64,000 nt of DNA, from the NCBI RefSeq assembly GCF_027460265.1, contig NZ_JAPZBC010000001.1, positions 5,870,001-5,934,000 on the forward strand. The letters are read 5' to 3'. This document shows, piece after piece, positions 1 to 8,326 of this stretch. This DNA comes from Streptomyces sp. WMMC940 (GTDB lineage: Bacteria; Actinomycetota; Actinomycetes; Streptomycetales; Streptomycetaceae). The notes under the pieces were generated by a model. It did not search any database. It was not told the DNA's origin and saw only the letters and a program-made list of their open reading frames with translations. Position 1 is the first letter of the stretch, and each line of letters starts with the position of its first letter. Made by a program: the position numbers and the translations under genes.

Positions 1-254
1 CCGTCCCGCACGGCCCGTGCGCGCCGTGCGTGAACCGTCCCGCACCCCGGCGCCGCGCACCGAACCGTCGCACGACGAGCGCGGGTTCGGGCGGGCGCAA
101 GGCGCGGCACCAACGTCCCACAGCAGAAGAGGCGTACCACTTTCGGGTTCTGATCGTTGAGCTCTGAGGGCAGCCCACCCCGACCCCGTACACCCTGGCG
201 GGAGGCCCGTCCGCGCCCCGCAGGGCCAACGCCGCCGTCCCCTAAGGACCCCGC
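1..254. other. Non-coding upstream region of the decarboxylase operon
   Basis: No convincing reading frame. The stretch is GC-rich with a short AT-richer patch around 120-165 that could carry the promoter of the following operon. I looked for an iron-regulator (DmdR/IdeR) box, expected if the pair were an iron-regulated siderophore operon, and see none. AAGGA at 244-248 is the ribosome binding site for the gene starting at 255. Confidence 0.4.
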
Positions 255-1673
255 ATGACGACGCCGCCGCGCCTGACGTCGAGCCCCGGCCCCGGTGGCG
301 GGATCCCGCCGCTCGCCGGCGGGACCGAAGGACCCGACGCGCTGCGGCCCCTCCTCGGCGTGGTGCTGGACGCGCTTCGCGCGGGCGCCGTCGCGCGCAA
401 CGGGCCGCTGCCCCCCGGCGGGCCCGAACCCCTGGGCAGGGCCGTGGCGGAGACCGTCGCCCCCGTGATCCCCGACCACGGCCGCGGTGCCGAGGAAGCG
501 CTCCGCAGCATCGTCGAGGCCGTCGCCTACGGCGCCGCCGACCCCGCCGACCCCCGCTGCGCCGCCCATCTCCACACCTCGCCCCTCGCGCTCGCCGTCG
601 CCGCCGACCTGGCCGCGTCCGCGCTCAACCCGTCCCTGGACTCCTGGGACCAGGCGCCGGCCGCCTCCGCGCTGGAGACCGAGGTGACCCGCGCCCTCGC
701 CGCCGAGGTGTACCCGCGGGCCGCGCGCCCCGACGCCCTCGTCACCACCGGAGGCACCGAGGCCAACCAACTCGCCGTCCTCCTCGCCCGCGAGCACCAC
801 GGACCGGTCCGGATCGTCTGCGGCGCCGGCACCCACCACTCGGTGCGCCGCTCCGCCTGGCTCCTCGGGCTCCCCGAGCCCGTCACCGTCCCCGCCCCGG
901 GCGGCACCACCGACCTCGCCGCCCTCGACGCCGCCCTCACCGCCCTGCCCGAAGGCCCCGTGCTCGTCGCGGCCACCGCGGGCACCACCGACGCCGGACT
1001 CGTCGACCCGCTCCCCGCCATCGCCGACCTCTGCGCACACCACGGCGCCGAACTGCACGTCGACGCGGCCTACGGCGGTCCGCTGCTGTTCAGCCCCCGC
1101 CGACGGGACCTGCTGTGCGGCCTCGACCGCGCCCACTCCGTCACGTTCGACCTCCACAAACTGGGCTGGCAGCCGGTCGCCGCCGGAATCCTCGCCGTCC
1201 CCGACGGCACCCGGCTCGCCCCGCTCGCCCACACCGCCGACTACCTCAACCCGGACGACGACACCGAGGCCGGCCTGCCCGACCTCCTCGGCCGCTCGCT
1301 GCGGACCACCCGCCGGCCCGACATCCTCAAGATCGCGGTCACCCTCCGGGCCCTCGGCCGCGACGGCCTCGCGGACCTCGTCGACCGCACCTGCGCCGCC
1401 GCCCGGGAATGCGCCGACCTGATCGAGAAGCACCCGGCCCTGGAACTCCACCGCCGGCCCGTGCTGACCACGGTCCTCTTCCGGCCCCGCGGTGCGAGCG
1501 ACGCCGCCGTAGCAGCGCTCCGCCGCAGGCTGCTGCACGACGGCCGCGCCGTCCTCGGCCGCGCCCGCGCGGACGGCAGGCTCTGGCTCAAGGCCACCCT
1601 GCTCAACCCCCACACCACCGCGCACGACCTCGACACCCTCATCGCACTCGTGGAAGGCAGCAGCACCCGATGA
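255..1673 (+). CDS. PLP-dependent decarboxylase (DesA/DDC-like group II)
   Basis: A 472-residue pyridoxal-phosphate enzyme of the group II decarboxylase family that includes DesA, the lysine decarboxylase of desferrioxamine synthesis, and L-2,4-diaminobutyrate decarboxylases. Visible signatures are the TTGGTEAN phosphate-binding stretch near residue 170, the HVDAAYGG segment whose Asp contacts the cofactor, and the DLHKLGWQP segment with the Schiff-base lysine at residue 302. The start ATG follows AAGGA with six bases spacing. Its stop overlaps the start of the N-monooxygenase by four bases (ATGA), so the two are translationally coupled. The likely job is to make a diamine (cadaverine, putrescine or diaminopropane) that the partner hydroxylates, but the substrate cannot be read from sequence. 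It differs clearly in its N-terminus from the DesA I remember, so it is probably a paralogue. Confidence 0.85.
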   Translation: MTTPPRLTSSPGPGGGIPPLAGGTEGPDALRPLLGVVLDALRAGAVARNGPLPPGGPEPLGRAVAETVAPVIPDHGRGAEEALRSIVEAVAYGAADPADPRCAAHLHTSPLALAVAADLAASALNPSLDSWDQAPAASALETEVTRALAAEVYPRAARPDALVTTGGTEANQLAVLLAREHHGPVRIVCGAGTHHSVRRSAWLLGLPEPVTVPAPGGTTDLAALDAALTALPEGPVLVAATAGTTDAGLVDPLPAIADLCAHHGAELHVDAAYGGPLLFSPRRRDLLCGLDRAHSVTFDLHKLGWQPVAAGILAVPDGTRLAPLAHTADYLNPDDDTEAGLPDLLGRSLRTTRRPDILKIAVTLRALGRDGLADLVDRTCAAARECADLIEKHPALELHRRPVLTTVLFRPRGASDAAVAALRRRLLHDGRAVLGRARADGRLWLKATLLNPHTTAHDLDTLIALVEGSSTR

Positions 1674-3115
1674 CCGGCACGTCCGCCCCCGGCGCCCCCC
1701 AGCCCCACCGGCCCCACGATCTCGTGGGCATCGGCATCGGGCCCTTCAACCTCTCCCTCGCCGCCCTCGCCCACGGGCTACGGGCCGGGGACGCCGCGGG
1801 CGGTCTCACCGCCGCCTTCTACGACCAGCGCCCCGCGTTCCAGTGGCACGCCGGACTGCTCATCGACGGCAGTACCCTCCAGGTGCCGTTCCTCGCCGAC
1901 CTCGTCACCCTCGCCGACCCCGCCAGCCCCTGGTCGTTCCTCCGCTACCTCAAGGACCGCGAGCGGCTCTTCCCCTTCTACTTCGCCGAGCGGTTCCACA
2001 TCGAGCGCGCCGAGTACGACGCCTACTGCCGCTGGGTCAGCGACCGGCTGCCCGGCCTCCACTTCGGACACCAGGTCGACGCCGTCCGCTGGAATCCGGA
2101 ACGCTCCCTGTTCGAGGTCGACTTCACCCAGCTCGACCCGCACGGGGGAGCCGAGTCACTGGGCCGCGCCCACGCCCGCCACATCGCCGTCGGTATCGGC
2201 ACCGAGCCGCACGTCCCCGAACCGCTGCAACCCCTCGTCGACGCCCCCGGCGTCCGCGTGATCCACTCCGCCGACTACCTCGAGCACCGCGAACACCTCC
2301 TCGCCGCAGGGCACATCACCGTCATCGGCTCCGGCCAGTCCGGCGCCGAGGTCTTCCTCGACGTGCTGCGCGCCCGCCCCGCCGGTGCCGAGCGGGTCCA
2401 CTGGCTGGCCCGCACCGAGGCGTTCGCCCCCATGGAGTACTCCAAGCTCGGCCTGGAGCACTTCACGCCCGACTACACCCGCTACTTCCACGCCCTGCCG
2501 GAGACCGTGCGGGACGACCTCGTTCCCCGGCAGTGGCAGCTCCACAAGGGCATCGACACCGGCACCATCGCCGCCATCCACGACGAGCTGTACCGGCGCG
2601 CCCTGCACACCGGCTGGCCCGACGCCGTCCTCACCCCGGGCGTACGCGTCCGCACCGCCGGCCGGGTCGCCACCACCAAGGTCGAACTCCACCTGGAACA
2701 CGTCCAGCAGGGCAGCCGCTCCCGGCTCACCACCGACGCCGTCGTCCTCGCGACCGGCTACCGCGAGCGCCCCCTCGACCGGATCCTCGTCGGACTCGAC
2801 CCGTACATGCGGCGCGACGCCTCCGGCAGGCCCCGCATCGACGAGCACTTCCGGCTGGTGCTCGACCCGGCGGTCGGCGGCTCCGTGTACGTGCAGAACG
2901 CGGAGCGCCACACCCACGGCGTGGGCGCACCCGACCTCGGACTGGCCGCCTGGCGCAGCGCGACCATCCTGAACTCCCTCACCGGCAAGGAGCCGTACCC
3001 GCTGCCCCGCCGCACCGCCTTCACCAGCTTCGGCCTCGAACGGCGCGAGGCGCCCGGCATTCCCGGCCAGGCGCCCCGTCCCGCACCGCTCCAGGCACGG
3101 CACCGGGTCCGCTAG
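1670..3115 (+). CDS. Lysine/ornithine/diamine N-monooxygenase (SidA/IucD/DesB family)
   Basis: A 481-residue flavin-dependent N-hydroxylating monooxygenase. The FAD dinucleotide fold GIGIGPFN sits at about residues 20-27, the NADPH fold GSGQSGAEV near the middle, and the ATGY box typical of this family in the C-terminal third. Such enzymes hydroxylate a terminal amine using NADPH and oxygen, the first dedicated step to hydroxamate siderophores. The ATG at 1670 overlaps the decarboxylase stop (ATGA), which fixes the start. In desferrioxamine loci the next genes are an acyl-CoA transferase and an NIS synthetase; here the next gene is an unrelated convergent nucleotidase, so this pair is either served by enzymes elsewhere or makes a different N-hydroxy amine product. 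Function class is firm; substrate and end product are not. Confidence 0.9.
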   Translation: MTGTSAPGAPQPHRPHDLVGIGIGPFNLSLAALAHGLRAGDAAGGLTAAFYDQRPAFQWHAGLLIDGSTLQVPFLADLVTLADPASPWSFLRYLKDRERLFPFYFAERFHIERAEYDAYCRWVSDRLPGLHFGHQVDAVRWNPERSLFEVDFTQLDPHGGAESLGRAHARHIAVGIGTEPHVPEPLQPLVDAPGVRVIHSADYLEHREHLLAAGHITVIGSGQSGAEVFLDVLRARPAGAERVHWLARTEAFAPMEYSKLGLEHFTPDYTRYFHALPETVRDDLVPRQWQLHKGIDTGTIAAIHDELYRRALHTGWPDAVLTPGVRVRTAGRVATTKVELHLEHVQQGSRSRLTTDAVVLATGYRERPLDRILVGLDPYMRRDASGRPRIDEHFRLVLDPAVGGSVYVQNAERHTHGVGAPDLGLAAWRSATILNSLTGKEPYPLPRRTAFTSFGLERREAPGIPGQAPRPAPLQARHRVR

Positions 3116-3262
3116 GCAGTGTCGCGAAGGTCCGTCCTGGCCCGCGGCGTCCGGCACGCACTCCCGCGCAGCCCTTCGGGCACGGTAGCTGCCCCACGCC
3201 GCGTTGTCGGGGTCATCCGAGTACGTCCGGTACGAGGACGATCCTCCGCCTTGCGGTCCTTC

Positions 3263-3285
3263 CCCTCGGCCCGGAGGGCCGGGGG
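3263..3285. terminator. Candidate bidirectional terminator between convergent genes
   Basis: A 10-bp GC-rich stem with one G-U pair and a three-base GGA loop, lying between the monooxygenase stop (3115) and the stop of the convergent nucleotidase (3400). Nothing else convincing is coded in 3116-3399. Confidence 0.45.
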
Positions 3286-3399
3286 AGACCTCATGCACGG
3301 GACACCGCGGGCCCCGCCCTGCGGGCGCGGGCGGAGCTGCTTCCGTCACACGCCCCAGGGGCCGTGCCGGACGTTCCCGGCCGGACGGGACAACACCAC

Positions 3400-5193
3400 C
3401 TAGAAGACCGGAACACCGTCCCGGGTCAGCTTCCAGCCCACCGACGCGAACGCCGCCGGGTCCACGGTGCCCTTCGCCTGCACCCACTGGATGATCGTGT
3501 TGCGGATCTCGTCCGAGTTCGACCACACCTGCCGGGCGCCGGCGACGTGAGGGAACGCGCCGCCGCCGCCGGCCCGGTAGTTGTTCACCGCCAGGACGAA
3601 CTGCGCCGCCGGGTCCAGGGCCTCGCCCTCGAACGACAGGTTCACGATCCGCGACCCCGCCGGCTTCGCGATGTCGATCTCGTACGTCAGACCCGATACG
3701 GCGTCGTAGTTGTAGTCCGGAACGCCGTCGGCGTTCGTCAGCTTCGCCGTGTCCACCGGGGCCCCCGCCGGTGTCCGTACGTAGTACCGCGCCGAGTACT
3801 CCAGATAGTCCTTCAGCTGGGCACCGGTCATCAGCCGTGCCTCCAGCGTGTTCTCGAACGGGTACAGGCCGGCCGCGTCCCTGATCGTCACCCGCCCGGC
3901 CGGGATCGCCGCCGTGCGCGAGAAGCACGACGCCTGCGACAGCACCGGCAGCGCCGCCCACTGCCCGCCCGCCAGCGCCGACTTCACCGTCTCCGTCTGC
4001 ACCTGGTTGATCAGGTCGATGATCGGCTCGTCCTTCCACGGCGCCTCCGCCGAGGCCATCGCCGCCGTCGAGGTCCCGATGACCTGGTTGACGTAAGCGA
4101 CGACCTTCTCGTGCTCGTCCCCCAGCAGCCTCGTGATCCGCGGGTCCTCCGGGACCGTGTTGGAGTTCAGGACCTGTGCCCCCACCTTCACCACCGTCCA
4201 CCTGCCCCGCTCCCACACGAGGTCGAAGTCGAACAGGGTCAGCCGCTGGCCCCACTTCAGCGGCTCGGACAGCACGACCGGCCTGCCCGTCTCCTCGTTG
4301 GTGACCGTGTACTCGGCGATCTCGGTGTGCGCGTGCCCCACCAGGATCGCGTCGATCCCCGGGACCTGCTCGGCGACCAGCGCCGCCGCGTTCTCGACGT
4401 ACGGCAGCTGGTCACCGTACGAGGAGGTGCCGCTGGACCCGGAGTGCGCCGACACGATCACCACGTCGGCACCCATCGAGCGCAGCTTCGGCACCCACTT
4501 CGCCGCCTGCTCCTCCAGGCCGGGGAACACCATCCTCCCGCTGACGTTGGCCTTGTCCCAGATCGCGATGCCCGGGTTCGTCAGCCCCAGCACCGCCACC
4601 CGCACATCACGCCCGTGCGGCGTGCGCAGCCGGTGCATGCTGTACGGCGGGAACGCGGGCCGCAGCGTCCTCGCGTCCAGGGCGTTGGCGCCGAGCAGCG
4701 GGAAGTCGCACTGCTCCTGGAACGCCCGCAGCACCGGGATGCCGTAGTTGAACTCGTGGTTGCCGAGCGCGGCGGCGTCGTAGCCGATGGCGTTCATCGC
4801 CTGCGCCATGGGGTGCACCGGACCGCGACGCGCGGTGATCGGGTCGACCTTGGCGTAGTAGTACGACAGCTGGGTGCCCTGGATCGTGTCACCGGCGTCG
4901 ACGAGGAGCGTGTTGCACCGCCCCTTCTCCCGGCGCACCTGCTCGACCAGGGTGGAGATCTTCGCCAGGCCGACGTCGTTGTGGGCCTTGTCGTCGAACT
5001 CCCGGTCGGTGAAGTAGTCCCAGTTGAAGACGTTCCCGTGCAGGTCGGTCGTGCCCATCACGGTGAACGAGTACCGCTTCTCCCGCCCGTGACGGCCGTG
5101 GGCCGCGGCGGGGACGGCAGCGCCGCCCGCGATGGCGGCCCCGGCGCCTGCGGCGGCCGAACGGCCCAGGAACGTCCTGCGATTGAGCGGCAT
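3400..5193 (-). CDS. Tat-exported bifunctional metallophosphatase / 5'-nucleotidase
   Basis: A 597-residue member of the UshA/5'-nucleotidase family (2',3'-cyclic nucleotide phosphodiesterase / 3'-nucleotidase type). The N-terminus carries a twin-arginine signal, NRRTFLG, followed by an alanine-rich hydrophobic stretch and an AAA-H cleavage region near residue 31, so the enzyme works outside the membrane. The calcineurin-like metallophosphatase motifs are present: TDLHGN at 49-54, GNHEFNYG, and GHAHTE; the C-terminal 5'-nucleotidase domain follows with its substrate-binding region. The start at 5193 is set by the Tat motif and a GGGGAG site nine bases upstream; the frame stays open further upstream but that part lacks coding character. 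It is divergent from the SIMPL gene. It probably releases phosphate and nucleosides from extracellular nucleotides. Confidence 0.92.
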   Translation of the reverse strand: MPLNRRTFLGRSAAAGAGAAIAGGAAVPAAAHGRHGREKRYSFTVMGTTDLHGNVFNWDYFTDREFDDKAHNDVGLAKISTLVEQVRREKGRCNTLLVDAGDTIQGTQLSYYYAKVDPITARRGPVHPMAQAMNAIGYDAAALGNHEFNYGIPVLRAFQEQCDFPLLGANALDARTLRPAFPPYSMHRLRTPHGRDVRVAVLGLTNPGIAIWDKANVSGRMVFPGLEEQAAKWVPKLRSMGADVVIVSAHSGSSGTSSYGDQLPYVENAAALVAEQVPGIDAILVGHAHTEIAEYTVTNEETGRPVVLSEPLKWGQRLTLFDFDLVWERGRWTVVKVGAQVLNSNTVPEDPRITRLLGDEHEKVVAYVNQVIGTSTAAMASAEAPWKDEPIIDLINQVQTETVKSALAGGQWAALPVLSQASCFSRTAAIPAGRVTIRDAAGLYPFENTLEARLMTGAQLKDYLEYSARYYVRTPAGAPVDTAKLTNADGVPDYNYDAVSGLTYEIDIAKPAGSRIVNLSFEGEALDPAAQFVLAVNNYRAGGGGAFPHVAGARQVWSNSDEIRNTIIQWVQAKGTVDPAAFASVGWKLTRDGVPVF

Positions 5194-5218
5194 GTGGTCT
5201 CCCCTGTCCTCCATGGCA

Positions 5219-5244
5219 CTACGCGCGTGGAACAACGCGCGTAG
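5219..5244. promoter_or_regulatory. Paired ACGCGCGT palindromes between divergent genes
   Basis: Two copies of the self-complementary octamer ACGCGCGT at 5221-5228 and 5235-5242, 14 bp centre to centre; with the flanking bases they form a perfect 9-bp inverted repeat (5219-5227 and 5236-5244). They sit in the 111-bp gap between the nucleotidase and the SIMPL gene. A TAGAGT element overlaps the right arm (5242-5247) and could be a -10 for the rightward gene. An operator is an inference from position and symmetry; the regulator is unknown. Confidence 0.4.
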
Positions 5245-5304
5245 AGTCTGGCGCAGGGCCGCCCCGTGCGAAAGTGCCGGAGACCGATCAGCGAGGGAGC
5301 CCAC

Positions 5305-6018
5305 ATGAACAGCGACATGCCGACACCCGTCCCCGCGCCCTACGGCACCCCCGAGACGCCCAGAGTCGCGGTACGCGGTGAGGCCCGGCTGGAGATCGAT
5401 CCCGAGATCGCCACGATCGGCGTCACCGTCAGCGCACGCGGCACGGACCGGCGTAGCGCCCTCGACGACCTGACCCGCCGCAACGGACAGGTCCTCGAAC
5501 TCGTCAGGTCCTACGGCGACGCCGTCGAGAGGCTCGAGACCGGCGTGTTCTCCATCAGCCCGGAACCGGCCCGGCACGGTCGAGGCGAACGCGTCCGCGC
5601 CTACCACGGCCGTGTCCGTCTCACCGCCGTCCTCGCCGACTTCACCGCACTCGGCGAACTCACCACCCGCCTCGCCGACCTCGACCTCACCCGCGTCGAC
5701 GGCCCCTGGTGGGCCCTGCGTCCCGACTCCCCGGCCCACGGCGAGGCCCGTCGCCAGGCCGTCCTCGGAGCCGTACAGCGGGCCCGCGAGTACGCCGCCG
5801 CGCTCGGGGCCCGCCTGGCCGCGCTGGTCGAACTCGCCGACCTCGGCGCAGAGGCCCCGGCCCCCCAGGGAGGACCCCCGGCGACCGGAGTGCTGCGCTC
5901 CGCCGCCTTCGCCGGCGCCGCCCACGAAGGAGCGCCGGCCCTCGATCTCGAACCCCAGCGGCAGACGGTGTACGCCCAGGTCAATGCACGCTTCACCATG
6001 ACGCCCCCGGAACTCTGA
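5305..6018 (+). CDS. SIMPL domain protein (DUF541 family)
   Basis: A 237-residue protein whose body matches the SIMPL/DUF541 family (Oxidative stress defence protein YggE type): an early VAVRGEARLEIDPEIA strand, the typical RSALDDLTRRN helix and a C-terminal VYAQVNARFTM strand. Family members are usually periplasmic or surface proteins of unclear biochemistry; this copy shows no obvious signal peptide, so it may be cytoplasmic. The start at 5305 is chosen because GAGGGAG lies 5-6 bases upstream; an in-frame ATG at 5266 has no such site. It is divergent from the nucleotidase and followed by pyruvate kinase on the same strand after 139 bases. Confidence 0.85.
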   Translation: MNSDMPTPVPAPYGTPETPRVAVRGEARLEIDPEIATIGVTVSARGTDRRSALDDLTRRNGQVLELVRSYGDAVERLETGVFSISPEPARHGRGERVRAYHGRVRLTAVLADFTALGELTTRLADLDLTRVDGPWWALRPDSPAHGEARRQAVLGAVQRAREYAAALGARLAALVELADLGAEAPAPQGGPPATGVLRSAAFAGAAHEGAPALDLEPQRQTVYAQVNARFTMTPPEL

Positions 6019-6145
6019 CAGCGCCGCGGCCACCCGAATGCTCAGAAGAGCACCCCCATGCACAATTCAATACTTGTCAATAAGGCTTCATGGAAAGGTT
6101 GTTGAGTAGTCACGCACAGCCAATTCTCTACCGGCGGGTAAGACA

Positions 6146-6151
6146 TAGGCT
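6146..6151 (+). promoter_or_regulatory. Candidate -10 element (TAGGCT) for a leaderless pyk message
   Basis: TAGGCT ends six bases before the pyk ATG and no Shine-Dalgarno sequence is present, the arrangement of a leaderless transcript. The matching -35 region (around 6123-6128) is poor. The 6050-6157 stretch is unusually AT-rich for this window. Confidence 0.35.
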
Positions 6152-6157
6152 CGAACC

Positions 6158-7594
6158 ATGCGCCGAGCAAAGATCGTCTGCACACTTGGGCCCTCCACCG
6201 ACTCGTACGAGCAGATCAAGGCACTCGTGGACGCCGGAATGGACGTCGCCCGCCTCAACCTCAGCCACGGCACCTACGTCGATCACGAGGAGCGGTACCG
6301 CCACGTCCGCAAGGCCTCCGACGAAACCGGCCGCAGCGTCGGCGTCCTCGCCGACCTTCAAGGCCCGAAGATCCGCCTTGGACGTTTCCGCGAAGGACCC
6401 GTACTCCTTGAACGCGGTGACGAATTCACCATCACCGTCGAACCCGTCGAGGGAGACCGCGACATCTGCGGCACCACCTACGTCGGCCTCGCCTCCGACG
6501 TCACCCCCGGAGAGCGCATCCTCGTCGACGACGGCCGCGTCTCGCTCGAGGTCACCGCGGTCGACGGCCCCCGCGTCCGCACCACCGTCGTCGAAGGCGG
6601 CGTGATCTCCGACCACAAGGGACTCAACCTCCCGGGAGTCGCCGTGTCCGTCCCCGCCCTCTCCGACAAGGACGTCGACGACCTCCGCTGGGCCATCAGA
6701 ACCGGCGCCGACGTCATCGCCCTCTCCTTCGTCCGCAGCGGACGCGACATCGAGGACGTCCACCGCGTCATGGACGAGGAAGGCCGCCGCCTTCCCGTCA
6801 TCGCGAAGATCGAGAAGCCCCAGGCCGTCGACGACATCGACGACATCGTCGCCGCCTTCGACGGCATCATGGTCGCCCGCGGAGACCTCGGCGTCGAAAT
6901 GCCCCTGGAACAGGTACCCCTCGTCCAGAAGCGCGCGATCAAGCTCGCCCGGCGCAACGCCAAGCCCGTCATCGTCGCCACCCAGATGCTCGACTCGATG
7001 ATCGACAACTCCCGGCCCACCCGCGCCGAGGCCTCCGACGTCGCCAACGCCGTCATCGACGGCACCGACGCCGTCATGCTCTCCGGCGAGACCAGCGTCG
7101 GCAAACACCCCGTCGAAACCGTCCGCACCATGAGCCGCATCGTCGAAGCCGCCGAGCAGGAGATCCTCGCCCAGGGCCTTCCCCCGCTCACCGAACGCAA
7201 CAAGCCCCGCACCCAGGGCGGTTCCGTCGCCCGCGCCGCCGCCGAGATCGGCGACTTCCTCGGCGCCAAGTTCCTCGTCGCCTTCACACAGTCCGGCGAC
7301 ACCGTCCGGCGCCTCTCCCGCTACCGCTCGCCCATCCCCCTCCTCGCCTTCACCCCCGACCCGGCCACCCGCTCCCAGCTCAACCTCACCTGGGGCGTCG
7401 AGACCTTCCTCGGCCCCCGTGTCGACTCCACCGACGCCATGGTCGCCCAGGTCGACGAGGAACTCCTCCGCATCGGCCGCTGCGAGCGCGGCGACACCGT
7501 CGTCATCACCGCCGGCTCCCCACCCGGCGTCGCCGGCTCCACCAACCTCGTACGCGTCCACCACATCGGCGAGGACGACACCCCACGCCCCTGA
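6158..7594 (+). CDS. pyk: Pyruvate kinase
   Basis: A 478-residue pyruvate kinase catalysing phosphoenolpyruvate plus ADP to pyruvate plus ATP, the last step of glycolysis. The family N-terminus RRAKIVCTLGPST is at the start, followed by ARLNLSHG, the catalytic lysine loop IAKIEKPQA, the MVARGDLGVE signature and the VATQMLDSMI helix with SRPTRAEASDV. The C-terminal effector domain is complete and ends at a normal length for bacterial enzymes. The start has no ribosome binding site and lies six bases after a TAGGCT element, suggesting leaderless translation. Nothing in the sequence suggests regulation beyond that. Confidence 0.97.
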   Translation: MRRAKIVCTLGPSTDSYEQIKALVDAGMDVARLNLSHGTYVDHEERYRHVRKASDETGRSVGVLADLQGPKIRLGRFREGPVLLERGDEFTITVEPVEGDRDICGTTYVGLASDVTPGERILVDDGRVSLEVTAVDGPRVRTTVVEGGVISDHKGLNLPGVAVSVPALSDKDVDDLRWAIRTGADVIALSFVRSGRDIEDVHRVMDEEGRRLPVIAKIEKPQAVDDIDDIVAAFDGIMVARGDLGVEMPLEQVPLVQKRAIKLARRNAKPVIVATQMLDSMIDNSRPTRAEASDVANAVIDGTDAVMLSGETSVGKHPVETVRTMSRIVEAAEQEILAQGLPPLTERNKPRTQGGSVARAAAEIGDFLGAKFLVAFTQSGDTVRRLSRYRSPIPLLAFTPDPATRSQLNLTWGVETFLGPRVDSTDAMVAQVDEELLRIGRCERGDTVVITAGSPPGVAGSTNLVRVHHIGEDDTPRP

Positions 7595-7710
7595 CACCGG
7601 CCGCGCCGGGGCGACGGCGTGTTTGTGCGGACAGGTCCTGGGCAGTCGGCCCCACAAGAGGCCCCGACACAAAGGGCCCCCGCCGACAACGGATGCATGC
7701 GGAGGTCCGG

Positions 7711-8298
7711 ATGTCCACAGGAACACTCATCGCCGTCATCGTCTTGATCGTCGCCGTCCTGCTCCTGATCGCGGTGGGCGCATGGCTGGTCACCCGCCGG
7801 CGCCACCTCCGGGAACGCTTCGGCCCCGAGTACGACCGAACCGTCGAGTCCGGTGACAGCAGGCACGCCGCCGAGCGCGAACTGCGCTCCAGGGAGCAAC
7901 GGCACCGCGACCTCGACATCCGGGAGCTGCCCCCGGAGGCCAGGGACCGCTACTCGACGGAATGGACCGGAGTACAGGAACGCTTCGTCGACGACCCCTC
8001 CCGCTGCGTCGACGACGCCGACCGGCTCGTCACCCGGCTCATGAGCGACCGCGGCTACCCCACGGAAGGCTACGAGCAGCAACTCAGGGACCTCTCCGTC
8101 GAACACGGCAACACCCTGGAGCACTACCGGGCCGCCCATGACGTCGGTCTGCGCAACAGGGAGGGCCGGGCGACCACCGAGGAACTGCGCGGAGCGATGG
8201 TGCACTACCGCGCCCTCTTCCAGGAACTGCTCGGCGACGACCCCCGCACGAGCCCGGATCCGGCCACCGACACCCGACGACGTCACGACGCCGCCTGA
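7711..8298 (+). CDS. Membrane-anchored hypothetical protein with a domain shared with its neighbour
   Basis: A 195-residue protein of unknown function. Residues 5-27 form one hydrophobic transmembrane helix followed by RRRH, giving a cytoplasmic C-terminal body. The body is charged and helical, and its last ~110 residues (from about RYSTEWTGVQERFVDDP) align by eye with the C-terminal ~80 residues of the next gene (RDRWQQIQANFIDDPRD): both have W..xQxxFxDDPxxxVxxADxLV and end with a LxxAxxHYRxLFxxLL segment. The start at 7711 follows GGAGG by six bases. The two genes are 28 bases apart and probably co-transcribed. No catalytic motif is visible; a protein-protein or cell-envelope-associated role is only a guess. 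Confidence 0.8.
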   Translation: MSTGTLIAVIVLIVAVLLLIAVGAWLVTRRRHLRERFGPEYDRTVESGDSRHAAERELRSREQRHRDLDIRELPPEARDRYSTEWTGVQERFVDDPSRCVDDADRLVTRLMSDRGYPTEGYEQQLRDLSVEHGNTLEHYRAAHDVGLRNREGRATTEELRGAMVHYRALFQELLGDDPRTSPDPATDTRRRHDAA

Positions 8299-8326
8299 CC
8301 CCGCGCGACGTACGAGGTGAGTTGAC

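Noticed and set aside
1..254. Iron-regulator box for the decarboxylase operon
   Set aside because: No TTAGGTTAGGCTCACCTAA-like 19-mer is present.
3116..3399. Possible insertion-sequence remnant between convergent genes
   Set aside because: No inverted termini or transposase fragment could be identified; only a terminator hairpin is supported.
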